From Nocardiopsis_C rhodophaea (GTDB taxonomy: Bacteria; Actinomycetota; Actinomycetes; Streptosporangiales; Streptosporangiaceae): a stretch of DNA of 64,000 bases. This document shows, one piece after another, positions 19,739 through 31,367 of this stretch (the stretch's first letter is position 1; each line of letters starts with the position of its first letter). A program made the position numbers and the translations under genes. The stretch lies in the NCBI RefSeq assembly GCF_039530945.1, contig NZ_BAAAPC010000001.1, forward strand, positions 248,001 through 312,000, written 5' to 3'. A model generated the notes under the pieces. The model did not search any database, had not been told where the DNA came from, and saw only the letters and a program-made list of their open reading frames with translations.

Positions 19739-21056
19739 CCGGTTCGCCCGCGACCCCTTCGGCTACCTGGAGGAGCTGCACCGCGACCACGGCACCATGT
19801 TCACCCTGGACCTCGGTGCCCTGGGCAACGAGCGGTTCGTCGAAGCCCGCAACAACGGGGCGTGGGTGTTCCTGACCCGCCCGCACCAGATCAAGCGGAT
19901 GTACACCGCCGACGCCGCGACCGTCAGCGGCGCCCACGCCAACGCCGTCTTCTTCGGCACCCCCGAGGAGTCGGTCGCCTACATCGACGGCCCGGCCCAC
20001 CGCAAGCGGCGCTCGCAGATCCGGCCCGAGCTCAGCGGTGCCCGCGACTACACCGCGCTGATCTCCCGTGTCGCGTCCGACCACATCGCCCGCTGGCCCG
20101 AGGGCGGGGAGGTCTCCCTCTTCCTCGAACTCCAGGCGATCACCGCCGAGGTCATCGTCGAGGTCGTGTGCGGCAACCTGCCCAAGGCCGACCGCGCCGA
20201 ACTGGCCGCGATGCTCCCCCGCACCGAGAACGCCGCCCAGTCGCTGGACGACGTGCTCGCCGCCGACGCCGAGATCCGCGCCTTCGTCGCCGCACGCATG
20301 GGGTCCCATCTGCGGCGCTCGGATGAGCTGGGCCGCGACGACCTGCTCGCGACCCTGCAGCGCCACGCCGCCGACGGCGACGCCTCGCTCACCCCCGAGG
20401 TGATCCGCGACGAGGTGTTCAGCCTGCTCTACACCGGGTTCTCCACGACGGCCAACACCCTGTCGTGGGTGATCGAGAGGATCATCCGGCACCCCGAGGT
20501 GTACCGGCGGGTCATGGCCGAGCTGGGTGACCGGTTCACCCGCCTCCCGGTTCCCCGGGAGGCCTACGCCGAGCTGCCCTACCTGGAGGCCGTGATCACC
20601 GAGACGCTGCGGCTGCACCCGGTGTCGGGCCTCAACGGGGTGCGCATGCTCACGGTCCCCTACGAGATCGACGGCCACCTGCTGCCGGCCGGCACGATCC
20701 TCGTGCACTGCGCCTACCTCCTGCAACGCAGCCCCGACGTCTACACCGACCCCGAGGACTTCCAGCCCGAGCGGTTCCTGGAGGGCACGGCGTGCCCCTA
20801 CTCCTGGGCGGCCTTCGGCGGCGGCAACCGGATGTGCGTCGGACGCAACTACGCCGCCGAGGAGATGCGGGTCCTCGCTGCCGTGCTGCTCTCCGCCCGG
20901 CGCGTCGACCCCGTCGGCGACTTCCCCGAGGCGCGGCAGCAGGGCATCTTCATGGCCCCCGCCGACGGCGCCCGCGTCACCGCCGCCCGCCGCACCGAAC
21001 CCGCCCCGCGCTGCCCCCACCCCCACGGAGCCCGAGACGGAGACCGGACGCCATGA
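19671..21056 (+). CDS. Cytochrome P450
   Basis: 461 residues. The haem loop FGGGNRMCVGR has its ligand at Cys389, the K-helix ExxR is present as ETLR, and an I-helix segment reads YTGFSTTANT at about 254-263. The residue usually acidic in the [A/G]Gx[D/E]T[T/S] motif is Ser258, so the normal acid-alcohol proton relay is altered. The ATG at 19671 lies inside the end of the upstream fusion gene, after GAGGAGG, and the stop overlaps the trpE start (ATGA). This places it in the tryptophan operon, where it probably oxidises the tryptophan-derived intermediate. The electron partner is not encoded nearby. Confidence 0.9.
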   Translation: MSSTLLSRALPPGPAEDPAAQRDRFARDPFGYLEELHRDHGTMFTLDLGALGNERFVEARNNGAWVFLTRPHQIKRMYTADAATVSGAHANAVFFGTPEESVAYIDGPAHRKRRSQIRPELSGARDYTALISRVASDHIARWPEGGEVSLFLELQAITAEVIVEVVCGNLPKADRAELAAMLPRTENAAQSLDDVLAADAEIRAFVAARMGSHLRRSDELGRDDLLATLQRHAADGDASLTPEVIRDEVFSLLYTGFSTTANTLSWVIERIIRHPEVYRRVMAELGDRFTRLPVPREAYAELPYLEAVITETLRLHPVSGLNGVRMLTVPYEIDGHLLPAGTILVHCAYLLQRSPDVYTDPEDFQPERFLEGTACPYSWAAFGGGNRMCVGRNYAAEEMRVLAAVLLSARRVDPVGDFPEARQQGIFMAPADGARVTAARRTEPAPRCPHPHGARDGDRTP

Positions 21057-22533
21057 CCATCGACCTCGCACCGATAACGACGGGCCTGCCGCCCGACGGC
21101 CGGCCCGACCGCTCCGAGGCGGCCGCGCTCGCCCGCGACCACACCCTCATCCCCGTCTACCGCGAATTCCTCGCCGACACGCTCAGCCCCGTCACCCTGT
21201 TCGCCCGGCTGTGCCGCGACGACGAACCCGGTTTCCTGCTGGAAGGGGCCTCCGTCTCCAGCGGTGCGGCGCGCTACTCCTACATCGGCCACCGGCCCGA
21301 GCCCGTCCCCGCGGCCGACACCGACCCGCTGCGCGCGCTGCGCACCGCCATCGGCCGCCCCGCCGCCCCCGTTCCCGGGCTTCCCCCCTTCCACGGCGGG
21401 GTGTTCGGCTACCTCGGCTACGAGGGGGCGCGCCGCTTCGAGCGGCTGCCCGCCCCGCCCGGCCCCGCGCCCGGCCTGCCGGAGTCGGCCTTCTTCCACG
21501 TCGGCGACCTGGCGGTTGTGGACCACGCCGCCCGACGGCTGCTGCTGATCACCGTGCACCGGCCCGACGTTGAGGACTACGACGCGGCGCTGCGGCGGAT
21601 CACCCGAATGTACGAGCGCGTGGTGACCCCCGCTCCCGACGAGCCCTGGGACCCGGCGCCGCGCCCCGTCCCCGCGCCCCCGCCCCGGGGCGCGCCTCCA
21701 CCTGGTTGGCGGCCCAACACCACGCGCGCGGAGTTCACCGAGCGCGTGCGCCGCGCCCGCGAGTACATCCTGGCCGGCGACGCCTTCCAGGTCGTGCTCT
21801 CCCAGCGGTTCTCCAAGCCTCTGCGCGCCCGGCCCATCGACGTCTACCGGCACCTGCGGGCGGTTAACCCATCGCCGTACATGTACCAGCTCAACCTGGG
21901 CGGCGGCCGCCACGTCATCGGGGCCTCCCCCGAACTGCTGGTGCAGACCGAGGGGCGCCGCGTGCGCACCCGCCCGCTGGCCGGGACCCGCCCGCGCGGC
22001 GGCGACACCGCGTCCGACCTGGCCCTGGAGCGCGAGCTGCGCGCCGACGACAAGGAGCGCGCCGAGCACGTCATGCTGGTCGACCTCGGCCGCAATGACA
22101 TCGGGCGGGTGTGCGCCCCCGGCACCGTGCGCCCGGAGCGGTTCTGCGAGGTGGAGCGCTTCTCGCACGTCATGCACCTGTCCTCGACCGTCGTCGGGGA
22201 CCTGGCGGCCGACGCCGACTGCCTGGACGCGCTGCGGTCGGCCTTCCCCGCCGGAACGCTGAGCGGGGCGCCGAAGATCCGCGCGATGGAGATCATCGCG
22301 GAGCTGGAGGCGGAGCGCCGCGGCGTCTACGGCGGCGCGCTCGGCCACATCGGCTTCGGCGGCGACGCCGACCTGGCGATCGCCCTGCGCACGCTGGTCG
22401 TCGCCGACGGCGAGGTGCACGCCCAGTCCGGCGCCGGGGTGGTGGCCGACTCCGACCCGGAGGCCGAGTACGCCGAGACGCTGCACAAGGCCGGGGCGAT
22501 GTTCACCGCGGTCCACAACGCGGAGGTGCGGTC

Positions 22534-22537
<4 letters not shown>
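21053..22537 (+). CDS. trpE: Anthranilate synthase component I, probably feedback-altered
   Basis: 494 residues. It converts chorismate and ammonia (from TrpG) to anthranilate. The chorismate-binding core is complete: GDAFQVVLSQRF, LVDLGRNDIGR, FPAGTLSGAPK, GALGHIGF and GAGVVADSDP. At the N-terminus the Trp-binding LLES element reads LLEG (residues 62-65), losing the Ser whose replacement abolishes tryptophan inhibition in enterobacterial TrpE. This suggests a desensitised, pathway-dedicated copy. ATG 21053 overlaps the P450 stop, and the stop overlaps trpG. It acts in the cytoplasm as an alpha2beta2-type complex with TrpG. Confidence 0.95.
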
Positions 22538-23134
<597 letters not shown>

Positions 23135-23142
<8 letters not shown>

Positions 23143-24160
23143 ACACATCGCCCGCGTCACCCGCGGCGAGGTCCTCTCCGAGGAGCAGGCCTACGCGGCG
23201 ATGCGGACCATGATGAGCGGCACGGCGGCTCCGGCGCACATCGCGGCCTTCGCGTCCGCGCTCTCGGCGCGCGGCGCGAGCGTGGGCGAACTGGCGGGAG
23301 CGGCGCGGGCCGCGCGCGACCACGCGGTCCCGGTCCCCTTCACCCCCGACGTCCTGGACACCTGCGGGACCGGCGGCGACGGTCTGGACACCTTCAACAT
23401 CTCCACCGCGGCGGCGCTGGTCGCGGCGGCCGGAGGGGCGCGCGTGGCCAAGCACGGCAACCGGGCCTCCTCGTCCGGGTGCGGCAGCGCCGATGTCCTG
23501 GAGGAACTGGGGGTGCGCGTGGAGGGCGGCCCGCGGGACGCGGCGCGCTGCCTGGCCGCGTCCGGTATCGCGTTCCTGTTCGCCCCCTCGTTCCACCCGG
23601 CCTTCCGGCACATCGTCCCGGTACGCCGGGAGCTGGGCGTGCGCACCGTGTTCAACCTGCTGGGGCCGCTGTGCAATCCGGCCCGGGCCCGCTACATGGT
23701 CATGGGTGTCCCGGCGCCTGAGCTGGTCGCGCCCATGGCCGAGGTCCTGCCGCGCCTCGGGGTGGAGCGGGCGCTGGTGTTCCACGCCGAGGACGGCATG
23801 GACGAGCTGAGCACGGGTGCGCCCTCCGCGGCCGCGGAGGTGGCCGATGGCCGGGTGCGCCACCACCGGATCGACCCCTCGGCGCTGGGGCTCATCCCCG
23901 CCGGGCCCGCCGACCTCGCCGGAGGGAGCCGCGCGGCCAGCGCCGAGGTGATCACCTCCGTCCTGGACGGACGGCGCGGCCCGGCCCGCGACGTGGTGCT
24001 GCTCAACGCCGCCGCCGGGCTGTGGATCCGCGGCCTGGCCGCGACGCTGGCCGACGGTCTCGGCGCCGCCGCGCACGCCGTCGACTCCGGTGCCGCGGCC
24101 GACGTCCTCGCCCGACTGGCGGCGGCGTCCCGCGACCGGTCCCTGCAGGGCGCGGTGTGA
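23135..24160 (+). CDS. trpD: Anthranilate phosphoribosyltransferase
   Basis: 341 residues. It transfers phosphoribosyl from PRPP to anthranilate, the second step of tryptophan synthesis. The glycine-rich PRPP loop reads DTCGTGGDGLDTFNIST. KHGNRASSSGCGSADVLEELG and VRRELGVRTVFNLLGPLCNP are the family's anthranilate- and magnesium-binding segments. Length is normal. The start overlaps trpG by 8 bases. Its presence means the anthranilate made here is meant to become tryptophan rather than to be used directly. Confidence 0.95.
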
Positions 24161-24204
24161 CCCGCGCCCCCGACCGAAAGACGAGGAGAGGAGCTGACTC
24201 CGAG

Positions 24205-25445
<1,241 letters not shown>

Positions 25446-25449
<4 letters not shown>

Positions 25450-26486
25450 CAGCGACGGAACCAGCGGAGAACCCCGCGCGGGGGCAGCGGGAACCCGCGC
25501 GGCGGCGGTCGGCGGCCACCCCGGTCGGCGTCGGCGCGCGAGGGGGCGCGGGCGACCACGCCCCCGGGGCGGGGCAGGGCGGCGACACGGCACTCGCAGG
25601 CCCGTCCCCGGACAACGAGGACACACGTCCCTCGATCCGGGACGCCCAGTCGCACGGACGGGAGCGGCCCCACGGCACCGCGGCCGCGTCCGGCGCCCGA
25701 CCGCCGGGGCAGCTCCCCGGAGCCGATCTCGCGAACCGGCTGCGCCGCGGCGACGGCGGGGTGTCCCTCATCCCCTACCTGATGGCCGGACACCCGGGCC
25801 TGGCGGCCACGCGCGACATCGGCCGACGGCTGCTGCACTCCGGGATCGCGGCGCTGGAGCTGGGCCTGCCCCACAGCGATCCGCTGGCCGACGGGCCCGT
25901 CATCCAGCGGGCCGGCCAGCGCGCCCTGGACGCCGGGACCACCACCGAGGGCTGCCTGGAGGTCGCGGCCGACTTGGCCGCCGAGCGCGCCGCCCCCATC
26001 GTCCTCATGACCTATGTCAACCCCGTCCTCGCCTACGGGGTGCGGCGCTTCGTCCGGGACGCCGCCGAGGCCGGGGTGGCCGCCGTGATCATCCCGGACC
26101 TGCCGCTGGAGGAGGCGGCCGGGGTGGACGGCGCCCTGGCCGAGCGGGGCGTGGCCTCGGTCCGGCTGACGGCGCCGACCAGCACCGACGAGCGCATCGC
26201 GGCGGCCTGCGCCGCGGCGACCGGGTTCGTCTACACGGTGACGGTCGCCGGGATCACCGGCAGCCGCGGCGACCTCCCCGAGGGCGTCGAGCAGACCCTG
26301 GCGCGGGTCCGCGCCCGTACCCGCCTCCCCGTCGCCGCCGGGTTCGGGATCTCCCGCCCGGAGCACCTGCGCCGCCTGCGCGGGCACGCCGACGCCGCGA
26401 TCGTCGGGAGCTCGCTGGTCGCCGAGATCGACGCGGGCCGCGACCCGCACCCCATGGTGAAGGAGCTGTTGTCGTCATGTCGATGA
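25446..26486 (+). CDS. trpA: Tryptophan synthase alpha subunit with a long disordered N-terminal extension
   Basis: 346 residues, about 80-90 longer than usual. The catalytic domain begins near residue 93 (LANRLRRG). The TIM-barrel catalytic residues are present: Glu in LELGLPHSDPLADGP corresponds to E49 and the Asp of SDPLADG to D60 of the enteric enzyme. YTVTVAGITG and GFGISRPEH complete the family motifs. It cleaves indole-3-glycerol phosphate to indole. The first ~90 residues are Gly/Ala/Arg/Pro-rich with no domain. The ATGA overlap with trpB supports this start; the only later in-frame candidate (GTG within GGVSLIP) would remove helix 0. The stop overlaps the next gene. Confidence 0.93.
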
Positions 26487-27772
26487 TCCCCGCTGACGCG
26501 CCCGCACCCGTGGCCGGCCCGGGCGCGCGCCTCCCCGAGACCCCGCCCCGCTGGCACCGGTCCTCCTGGAGAGAGCGGCCCGCACGCCAGCAGCCCGTCT
26601 GGCCCGACCCCGCGCGGGCCTGCGATATCGCGCGCAGCGTGTCGATGCTGCCCCCGCCGGTCGCCCCCGAGGCGGTAGTGTCCCTCCGCCGCGACCTGGC
26701 GCGGGCGGCGGCCGGACAGGCGGTCGTGTTCCAGGCCGGGGACTGCGCCGAGCGGTTCGCGTCCTGCGGCGAGGACGCCGTGGCGGGCAAGCTGCGGACC
26801 CTCCTCCAGTCGGCGATGATGCTCGCATTGGGCACCGGGCTGCCGGTGGTCAAGATCGGCCGCATCGCCGGGCAGTTCGGCAAGCCGCGCAGCGCCGACA
26901 CGGAGGTCGTGGACGGCGTCGAGCTACCGGTCTACCGCGGCGACATCGTCAACGGCCCCGACCCCGTGCCCGAGGCCCGCCGCCCGGATCCGGAGCGGAT
27001 GCTGCACGCCTACGGGCACACCCGCGCGGCCCTGCGGACGCTGGGCGGATGCGAGGCGGGCGGCGCCGACCCCGGCGAGTTCGCCTGGGTCCTGGAGGAG
27101 GGTCCGCTGTACACCTCGCACGAGGCGCTGCTGCTGGACTACGAGGAGGCGCTGACCCACCTCGACCCCGCGACCGATCGGTGGTTCGACACCAGCGCCC
27201 ACATGGTGTGGGTGGGCGAACGGACCCGCGCCCTGGACGGGGCGCACATCGAGTTCGTGTCCGGGATCGCCAACCCGGTGGGGGTCAAGCTGGGGCCGGG
27301 GGCCACCGCGGAGGAGGTGGCGGAGCTCTGCGCGCGGCTGGACCCCGAACGGACCCCGGGGCGCCTGGTCCTGGTCCCGAGGATGGGGGCGCAGCGGGTG
27401 CGCGAGGCCCTGCCTCCGCTCGTGCGGGCGGTGCGCGACGCCGGCCACCCCGTGGTGTGGGTGTGCGACCCCATGCACGGCAACACCATCCGCTCGGGCA
27501 GCGGGTATAAGACCCGCCGGTTCGCCGACATCGCCGCCGAGGTCGAGGGGTTCTTCGCGGTGCACCGGGCCGAGGGCACCCACCCCGGTGGGGTGCACCT
27601 GGAGATGACCGGCGAGGACGTGACGGAGTGCCTGGGCGGAATCCGGGAGTTGGGCGACGACCACCTCGCCGAACGCTACGAGACGGCGTGCGACCCGCGG
27701 CTGAACGGGGCGCAGGCGGTCGAGCTGGTTTTCGCCATCGCCGACCTGCTGCGCGGGGCACGGCGGGGCTAA
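26477..27772 (+). CDS. Class II 3-deoxy-D-arabino-heptulosonate-7-phosphate synthase
   Basis: 431 residues of the plant/AroH type II family. It condenses phosphoenolpyruvate with erythrose 4-phosphate, the entry to the shikimate pathway. Typical motifs are FQAGDCAERFA, KIGRIAGQFGKPRS, PVYRGDIVN, TSHEALLLDYE, HMVWVGERTR, VWVCDPMHGNT and GGVHLEMTGEDVTECLGG. The ATG at 26477 overlaps the trpA stop. Placed last in the trp operon, it should pull carbon into chorismate for this pathway. Cluster-borne copies of this enzyme often differ in feedback sensitivity from the housekeeping one, but I cannot read that here. Confidence 0.95.
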   Translation: MSMIPADAPAPVAGPGARLPETPPRWHRSSWRERPARQQPVWPDPARACDIARSVSMLPPPVAPEAVVSLRRDLARAAAGQAVVFQAGDCAERFASCGEDAVAGKLRTLLQSAMMLALGTGLPVVKIGRIAGQFGKPRSADTEVVDGVELPVYRGDIVNGPDPVPEARRPDPERMLHAYGHTRAALRTLGGCEAGGADPGEFAWVLEEGPLYTSHEALLLDYEEALTHLDPATDRWFDTSAHMVWVGERTRALDGAHIEFVSGIANPVGVKLGPGATAEEVAELCARLDPERTPGRLVLVPRMGAQRVREALPPLVRAVRDAGHPVVWVCDPMHGNTIRSGSGYKTRRFADIAAEVEGFFAVHRAEGTHPGGVHLEMTGEDVTECLGGIRELGDDHLAERYETACDPRLNGAQAVELVFAIADLLRGARRG

Positions 27773-27793
27773 GACGGCCGCGGCGCGGGCAAC

Positions 27794-27820
27794 GCGGGGC
27801 GCCCGGGAGGGGCGCCCCGC
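27794..27820. terminator. Bidirectional terminator between convergent genes
   Basis: A 10-base GC-only inverted repeat (27794-27803 and 27811-27820) with a 7-base loop. It lies in the 51-base gap between the DAHP synthase gene and the convergent glutathionyl-hydroquinone-reductase-like gene. Confidence 0.6.
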
Positions 27821-27823
27821 CGC

Positions 27824-28756
27824 TCATGTCGCCGCGGGCGGCGGGGTGCCGTCGCCGAAAGGCCGCCCGCCGAGGGCGTCGCGCCCGTGCGGGGTGTGCC
27901 ACCCGGAGAGGTCGGGCCCCTCGGGCACGATCCCGCTCGGGTTCAGCTCGGTGAGCACCGCGTGGTAGTGGAGCTTGATATCGGCGAAGTGCACCGTCTC
28001 ACCGAAGCCGGGCGTCTGGAACAGGTCGCGGGCGTAGGCCCACAGCACCGGCATCTCGGTGAGCGTGTTCCGGTTGCACTTGAACAGGCCGTGGTAGACG
28101 GCGTCGAACCGGACCAGCGTGGTGAACAGCCGGATGTCGCTTTCGGTGATCGCGTCACCGAAGAGGAAGCGCTGGCCGCGCAGCCGCTCCTCCAGCGTGT
28201 CCAAGCGGTCGAACAGCCGGTGAAAGGCCGCGGAATACTCCTCCTGGGTCCGCGCGAATCCGCAGGCGTAAACCCCGAAATGGACGTCGGCCGCCAATTC
28301 CGCGTTCAGCGCGTCGATATCGGCGCGCAATTCAGCCGGGTACAGGTCCGGGGCGCCCGGCCGGTGCAGTCCCCGCCATTGCGACGCCAGGTCGGGGGTG
28401 AGCGTGTCGTGGTCGTTGGTCACCACGCGGCCGCTGGGCACGTCGACCACGGCCGGAACGCTGACACCTCCGTCGTAGCCGGGGACGGCCGCGCGGTAGG
28501 CCTCGGCCAGGTACCGGATGCCCAGAACGGGGTCGCGGCCGTCCGGGTCGAGGGTGAAGCGCCAGCCGCGCTCGTCATGCAGGGGGTCGGTGACCGCGAC
28601 CGGGAGCGCGTCCTCCAGCCCTGTCAGCCGCCGCACGACCAGTGACCTGCTCGCGAACGGGCAGGCCCGGTTCACCACCAGGCGGTAGCGGCCGGCCTCT
28701 ACCGGCCACGGAGAGGACCCGTCGGACGTGATGCGCACTGCGAAGGGAAACGACAT
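27824..28756 (-). CDS. Glutathionyl-hydroquinone-reductase-like GST (YqjG/PcpF family)
   Basis: 310 residues. The N-terminal thioredoxin-like half has CPFASRSLVVRRL, with Cys32 as the family's catalytic thiol. VLGIRYLAEAYRAAVPGYDG and VSVPAVVDVPSGRVVTND follow. The C-terminal helical half holds FLFGDAITESDIRLFTTLVRFDAVYHGLFKCN in family register. These enzymes reductively remove thiol adducts from quinones; in an actinomycete the thiol is probably mycothiol. The ATG at 28756 was chosen because upstream sequence loses family character. It is divergent from a flavin monooxygenase that may generate the quinone-like substrate. A role in tailoring or protection is inferred. Confidence 0.85.
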   Translation of the reverse strand: MSFPFAVRITSDGSSPWPVEAGRYRLVVNRACPFASRSLVVRRLTGLEDALPVAVTDPLHDERGWRFTLDPDGRDPVLGIRYLAEAYRAAVPGYDGGVSVPAVVDVPSGRVVTNDHDTLTPDLASQWRGLHRPGAPDLYPAELRADIDALNAELAADVHFGVYACGFARTQEEYSAAFHRLFDRLDTLEERLRGQRFLFGDAITESDIRLFTTLVRFDAVYHGLFKCNRNTLTEMPVLWAYARDLFQTPGFGETVHFADIKLHYHAVLTELNPSGIVPEGPDLSGWHTPHGRDALGGRPFGDGTPPPAAT

Positions 28757-28930
28757 GGCGCCATTATGCGCACCAATCACGCAAATTCCACAAGCGGAAT
28801 TTCCTTGATCAATTCGGCAGCCGACCGAGAAGAGCGAATGAAGAGCACCGGGAGAGTCACGCTGATTAGCGTCCCCAGTGCGCAATGACGAGCGAGACGC
28901 CCCGTCCCACTCATTTCGTGAGGAGCGACC
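28757..28930. promoter_or_regulatory. Divergent promoter region
   Basis: 174 bases, relatively A+T-rich around 28780-28880, between outward-facing genes of the tailoring set. It must hold both promoters. No clear operator was recognised. Confidence 0.5.
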
Positions 28931-30166
28931 ATGACCACCATCGCGCACGACCAGGCCGGGCCGACGACACGGCCCGCCGCCCGCTGGACGACCCGGCCCA
29001 CGACCCCGCAGGGGTGGCTGCAGCGGGCCTCGGAGGTGCGGGCGGTCCTCGCCTCCGACGCCGCCGAGCGCGACCGGGCGAACGCGACCCCCTACGCAGA
29101 GATCGCCCTGCTCAAGGAATCCGGCCTGGTCACCATGATGGGCCCGGTGGAGCACGGCGGAGGCGGCCAGGAGTGGCCCACGGCGCTCAAGGTGGTCCGC
29201 GAGGTGTCGGCCGCCGACGGCTCCATCGGCCACCTGCTGGGCTACCACTACACCTGGAACTACGTGCCCCGGTTCATCGGCACGCCCGAGCAGAGCGCCC
29301 GGTTCGAGGCCGACTGCGCCCGCAACGAGTGGTTCCTGGCCGGCGCGGTCAACGCGCGTGACGCCGATGTCGTGGTCCGCGACGAGGGCGACACCCTGCT
29401 GTTCAACGGCCGGAAGAACTTCGCCACCGGCTCGCGCGTCTCCGACGTGACCTGTCTGGAGGGCGTCCTGGAGGGGACCGACACCCACGTGTTCGCCATG
29501 GTCCCCTCCACCGACCCCGGCGTCATCCCGCTGGGCGGCTGGGACAACATGGGCCAGCGGCTCACCGAGAGCGGCGGCATCGCCTTCAAGAACGTGCGTG
29601 CCCCGTGGAGCGACGCCCTGGGTTTCGTCGACAAGGCGTTCACCCCCCGCCCCTACGGCACCATGCAGATCCCCACCGGGCAGCTGCTCATGGGCAGCTT
29701 CTGGCTCGGCATGGCCCGCGGCGCGCTGGACGCCGCCATCGACTACACCCACACCCACGGCAAGGCGTGGGGCGGCTATGAGCGCACCGTGGACGAGCCC
29801 TCCGTTATCGACACCATCGGCGACCTGACCGCCAAGCTGTGGGCGGCCGAGGCGCTGATGGACGAGGTCGCCCTGGAGAACGTCGAGATCCACCGCGACC
29901 CCGACGCGCTCACCGAGCGCCGCCGCGGCGAGCACAAGGTCCGCGCGGCGGCGGTGAAGGTCCGCGCCGATGAGGTCGCCCTGGAGATCACCTCGCGCAT
30001 CTTCGAGGTCACCCGCGCCCGGTCCACCGCCACCAAGTACGGGTTCGACCGCTTCTGGCGCAACGTGCGCACGCACACCCTGCACGACCCCGTTGCCTAC
30101 CAGCGGCGCGAACTCGGCCGCTACCGGCTGTTCGACGAGGTGCCCGCGCCGGGCTGGTACTCGTGA
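28931..30166 (+). CDS. Flavin-dependent monooxygenase, acyl-CoA-dehydrogenase fold (DszC/XiaF-like)
   Basis: 411 residues with an acyl-CoA-dehydrogenase fold but the motifs of two-component monooxygenases: GLVTMMGPVEHGGGG, GSIGHLLGYHYTWN, FNGRKNFATGSRVSDV, and FEVTRARSTATKYGFDRFWRNVRTHTLHDP at the C-terminus. This group uses FADH2 or FMNH2 supplied by a separate reductase. It includes dibenzothiophene monooxygenase and the indole hydroxylase XiaF. The probable reductase partner is at 34780-35310. The ATG at 28931 has AGGAG six bases upstream. In a tryptophan-based cluster, hydroxylation of an indole ring or nitrogen is plausible but unproven. The catalytic base of true acyl-CoA dehydrogenases is not evident. 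Confidence 0.85.
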   Translation: MTTIAHDQAGPTTRPAARWTTRPTTPQGWLQRASEVRAVLASDAAERDRANATPYAEIALLKESGLVTMMGPVEHGGGGQEWPTALKVVREVSAADGSIGHLLGYHYTWNYVPRFIGTPEQSARFEADCARNEWFLAGAVNARDADVVVRDEGDTLLFNGRKNFATGSRVSDVTCLEGVLEGTDTHVFAMVPSTDPGVIPLGGWDNMGQRLTESGGIAFKNVRAPWSDALGFVDKAFTPRPYGTMQIPTGQLLMGSFWLGMARGALDAAIDYTHTHGKAWGGYERTVDEPSVIDTIGDLTAKLWAAEALMDEVALENVEIHRDPDALTERRRGEHKVRAAAVKVRADEVALEITSRIFEVTRARSTATKYGFDRFWRNVRTHTLHDPVAYQRRELGRYRLFDEVPAPGWYS

Positions 30167-30219
30167 CCGGTCCGAGGGCGCAGGCAGCGGACGCGGAGAA
30201 CAGAGAGGAGTCAACGGAC

Positions 30220-31056
30220 ATGGACGCGTCCACAACGGTGGCGCTGAACGACGGAGTCGAGACGCCCCGACTTGGGCTGGGGGTGTTCCAGGTCGGCCCG
30301 GACGAGGCGGCCGCGGCCGTACGCACGGCACTCCAGGCGGGGTACCGGATGGTCGACACCGCCTCCGTCTACGGCAACGAGAAGGGGGTCGGCCGGGGGA
30401 TCGCCGAGAGCGGCGTGGCGCGCGAGGACGTCGTCGTCGTCACCAAGGTGTGGAACGACGACCAGGGCTATGACGCCACCCTGCGCGCGTTCGACGCCAG
30501 CGCGGCGGCGCTGGGGCTGGACTACGTCGACCAGTACCTGATCCACTGGCCCCGGCCGCGGCTCGGCCTCTACCCGCAGACCTGGCGGGCGCTGTGCCGC
30601 CTGCGCGACGAGGGCCGCGTGCGCTCGATCGGGGTCTCCAACTTCGAGCCCGAGCACATCGAGCGGCTCATCGCGGAGACCGGCGTCGCGCCCGCCGTCA
30701 ACCAGGTCGAACTGCACCCCGGGCTGCACCAGGGGCGGATCCGCGCCTTCCACGCCGACCACGGCATCGTCACCCAGGCCTGGAGTCCGCTCGGCCGCGG
30801 CCAGGGCTTCCTGTCCCACCGCGCGGTCGCCGCCGTCGCCGAGGCGCACGGCCGCACCCCCGCCCAGGTCGTGCTGCGCTGGCACCTCCAGCTCGGGGTC
30901 GTCCCGCTGCCCAAGTCGGTCACGCCCGAGCGGATCCGCGGCAACCTCGACGTCTTCGGCTTCGAACTCGACGCGGCCGAAATGGACCTGCTCACCGACA
31001 TCGGCGACGGCTACCGGGTCGGCCCCGACCCCTCGCTGCTGTTCGACGTCTCCTGA
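30220..31056 (+). CDS. Aldo-keto reductase
   Basis: 278 residues of the AKR5-like 2,5-diketogluconate-reductase group. The catalytic tetrad is visible: Asp46 and Tyr51 in DTASVYGNE, Lys76 in VTKVWND and His109 in YLIHWP. GVSNFEPEHIERL and PLPKSVTPERIRGNLDVFGFEL form the NADPH site. I chose the ATG at 30220, after GAGAGGAG, rather than an earlier GTG that overlaps the previous gene's end. It lies 53 bases downstream of the flavin monooxygenase and probably forms an operon with it, reducing an aldehyde or ketone of the pathway. Confidence 0.9.
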   Translation: MDASTTVALNDGVETPRLGLGVFQVGPDEAAAAVRTALQAGYRMVDTASVYGNEKGVGRGIAESGVAREDVVVVTKVWNDDQGYDATLRAFDASAAALGLDYVDQYLIHWPRPRLGLYPQTWRALCRLRDEGRVRSIGVSNFEPEHIERLIAETGVAPAVNQVELHPGLHQGRIRAFHADHGIVTQAWSPLGRGQGFLSHRAVAAVAEAHGRTPAQVVLRWHLQLGVVPLPKSVTPERIRGNLDVFGFELDAAEMDLLTDIGDGYRVGPDPSLLFDVS

Positions 31057-31367
31057 TTCACGCCCCTCGGGGCCGCCCGGCCCCACCCTGTGGGCGAAAG
31101 AACGCCCCCATCCGCACCGGCCGTCGCCGCCCTGCCCGCTCCACCGAGACCGCGCACGGCGCCCCGCCCCTCGACGCTGGCCGAGTCCGTCCCCTCCCCG
31201 GGACGGGACCGGCGCCCCGCCCCCGCCCTCACCCGACCCCGGTGATCACGGCGTTTGTCAGGACGCAACGGACGACGATCGAGCCTCTCGCCGTGATCAC
31301 CGTCGCATAGCCGCGGACCAGCGCCCCTCCCAGCGCCCCCGATACCCGAAGATCTGGAGGAACGACG
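31057..31367. other. Intergenic region with two GTGATCAC palindromes
   Basis: 311 bases between the aldo-keto reductase and the exporter. A 13-base inverted repeat (31241-31253 and 31289-31301) contains the self-complementary octamer GTGATCAC in each arm. It lies 67-127 bases before the exporter start, so a dimeric regulator site or promoter element is plausible. No gene seen. Confidence 0.45.

Noticed and set aside
28757..30331. Minus-strand extension of the hydroquinone-reductase-like protein up to 835 residues
   Set aside because: The extension is antisense to the flavin monooxygenase. The family N-terminus and a normal length begin at the ATG at 28756.
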